Source of the DNA: Acholoe squamosa
Lineage: Eukaryota > Annelida > Polychaeta > Phyllodocida > Polynoidae
Assembly (NCBI GenBank): GCA_949317995.1
Contig: OX439050.1
Span: forward strand, 1,054,001-1,118,000
Length of the DNA: 64,000 nucleotides
Direction: 5' to 3'
The notes under the pieces were generated by a model. That model did not search any database. It was given only the letters and a program-made list of their open reading frames with translations, and had not been told where the DNA came from. Each line of letters starts with the position of its first letter. Position 1 is the first letter of the stretch. A program made the translations under genes and the position numbers. Positions 63,916-64,000 of this stretch are shown here, piece by piece.

Positions 63916-64000
63916 AGGGCTGGGACGGCCCTACCGGGACCTTACCTAGTTCCCTCGAATCTACTGTCGTCTGATCAGGAGTGCCAGAGGTGCTGATACC

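Larger units (their letters stand above)
34471..64000 (-). mobile_element. Ty3/Gypsy copy B (broken, split by a DNA transposon)
   Basis: Minus-strand order from the right edge: protease (63915-62825), [DNA transposon 41381-62817], RT, RNase H, integrase and basic tail (41373-38003), then a zinc-finger ORF (36978-34471). Gag lies beyond the right edge and no LTR is visible. The 7-bp flank TCAGTGA on both sides of the transposon shows that the two pol parts were once contiguous. Broken, with several breaks, and older than the elements inside it. A LINE cuts off its left end. Confidence 0.88.

Overview
The window looks like a metazoan, probably aquatic invertebrate, genome segment that is almost entirely a nested pile of transposable elements around a small island of host DNA. 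The evidence is GT-AG introns, CR1/Jockey-group LINEs, several Ty3/Gypsy lineages, a Ngaro-type tyrosine-recombinase element and a tRNA-like SINE head. The species cannot be told from the sequence alone. Nearly all element genes lie on the minus strand.

Layout: (1) 1-12926 is Gypsy copy A (minus, broken). A 1.35 kb solo LTR (family 2, 693-2041, TSD ATAT) sits in its integrase region. A nearly full-length LINE (4189-11256, poly-A tail, TSD CATCTT) sits in its protease region. The LINE is itself split at its reverse-transcriptase YADD codons by a second solo LTR (family 1, 5850-6524, TSD ATAC). The LINE ORF1 carries a recognisable NADAR (YbiA-like) domain, which is the most unexpected protein feature here. 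(2) 12927-19167 holds AT-rich tandem arrays, two more family-2 LTR copies in opposite orientation around a Gly-rich minisatellite, and a decayed Gypsy copy (D) with an LTR and a tRNA-His primer-binding site. (3) 19168-26478 is mostly host-like DNA: a diverged duplication, a TA/TG microsatellite, a second family-1 LTR (same ATAC flank), two exons of an HtrL/YibB-like type II membrane protein gene (the only clear host gene), a SINE head and a LINE 3' fragment. (4) 26479-31652 is a Ngaro-type element with split direct repeats and an RT-RNase H-tyrosine recombinase frame. (5) 32050-34470 is a 5'-truncated LINE.

(6) 34471-64000 is Gypsy copy B (minus, broken). Between its protease and reverse transcriptase lies a roughly 8.6 kb DNA transposon (41381-62817; TIR GCGATGT, TSD TCAGTGA). 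The transposon has a four-exon gene for a large transposase-like protein whose splice phases all agree. It also has a dispersed CCTCACGTACGTAACG-like motif in both subterminal regions and in an intron, and a 372-bp tandem array. The second intron of that gene has received Gypsy copy C (47000-59849), a very young, apparently whole 12.85 kb element. Its 364-bp LTRs look identical, and it has four long frames: a coiled-coil ORF, gag, pol, and an extra 1175-residue zinc-finger ORF in the position where env would lie. Copy B carries a related zinc-finger ORF in the same place, so the extra gene is a lineage trait.

The two best candidates for something undescribed are the DNA transposon with its ACGTACGT subterminal repeats and the LINE with a NADAR domain. 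The zinc-finger ORF of the Gypsy lineage is third. All names rest on motif recognition by eye; no database search was run.
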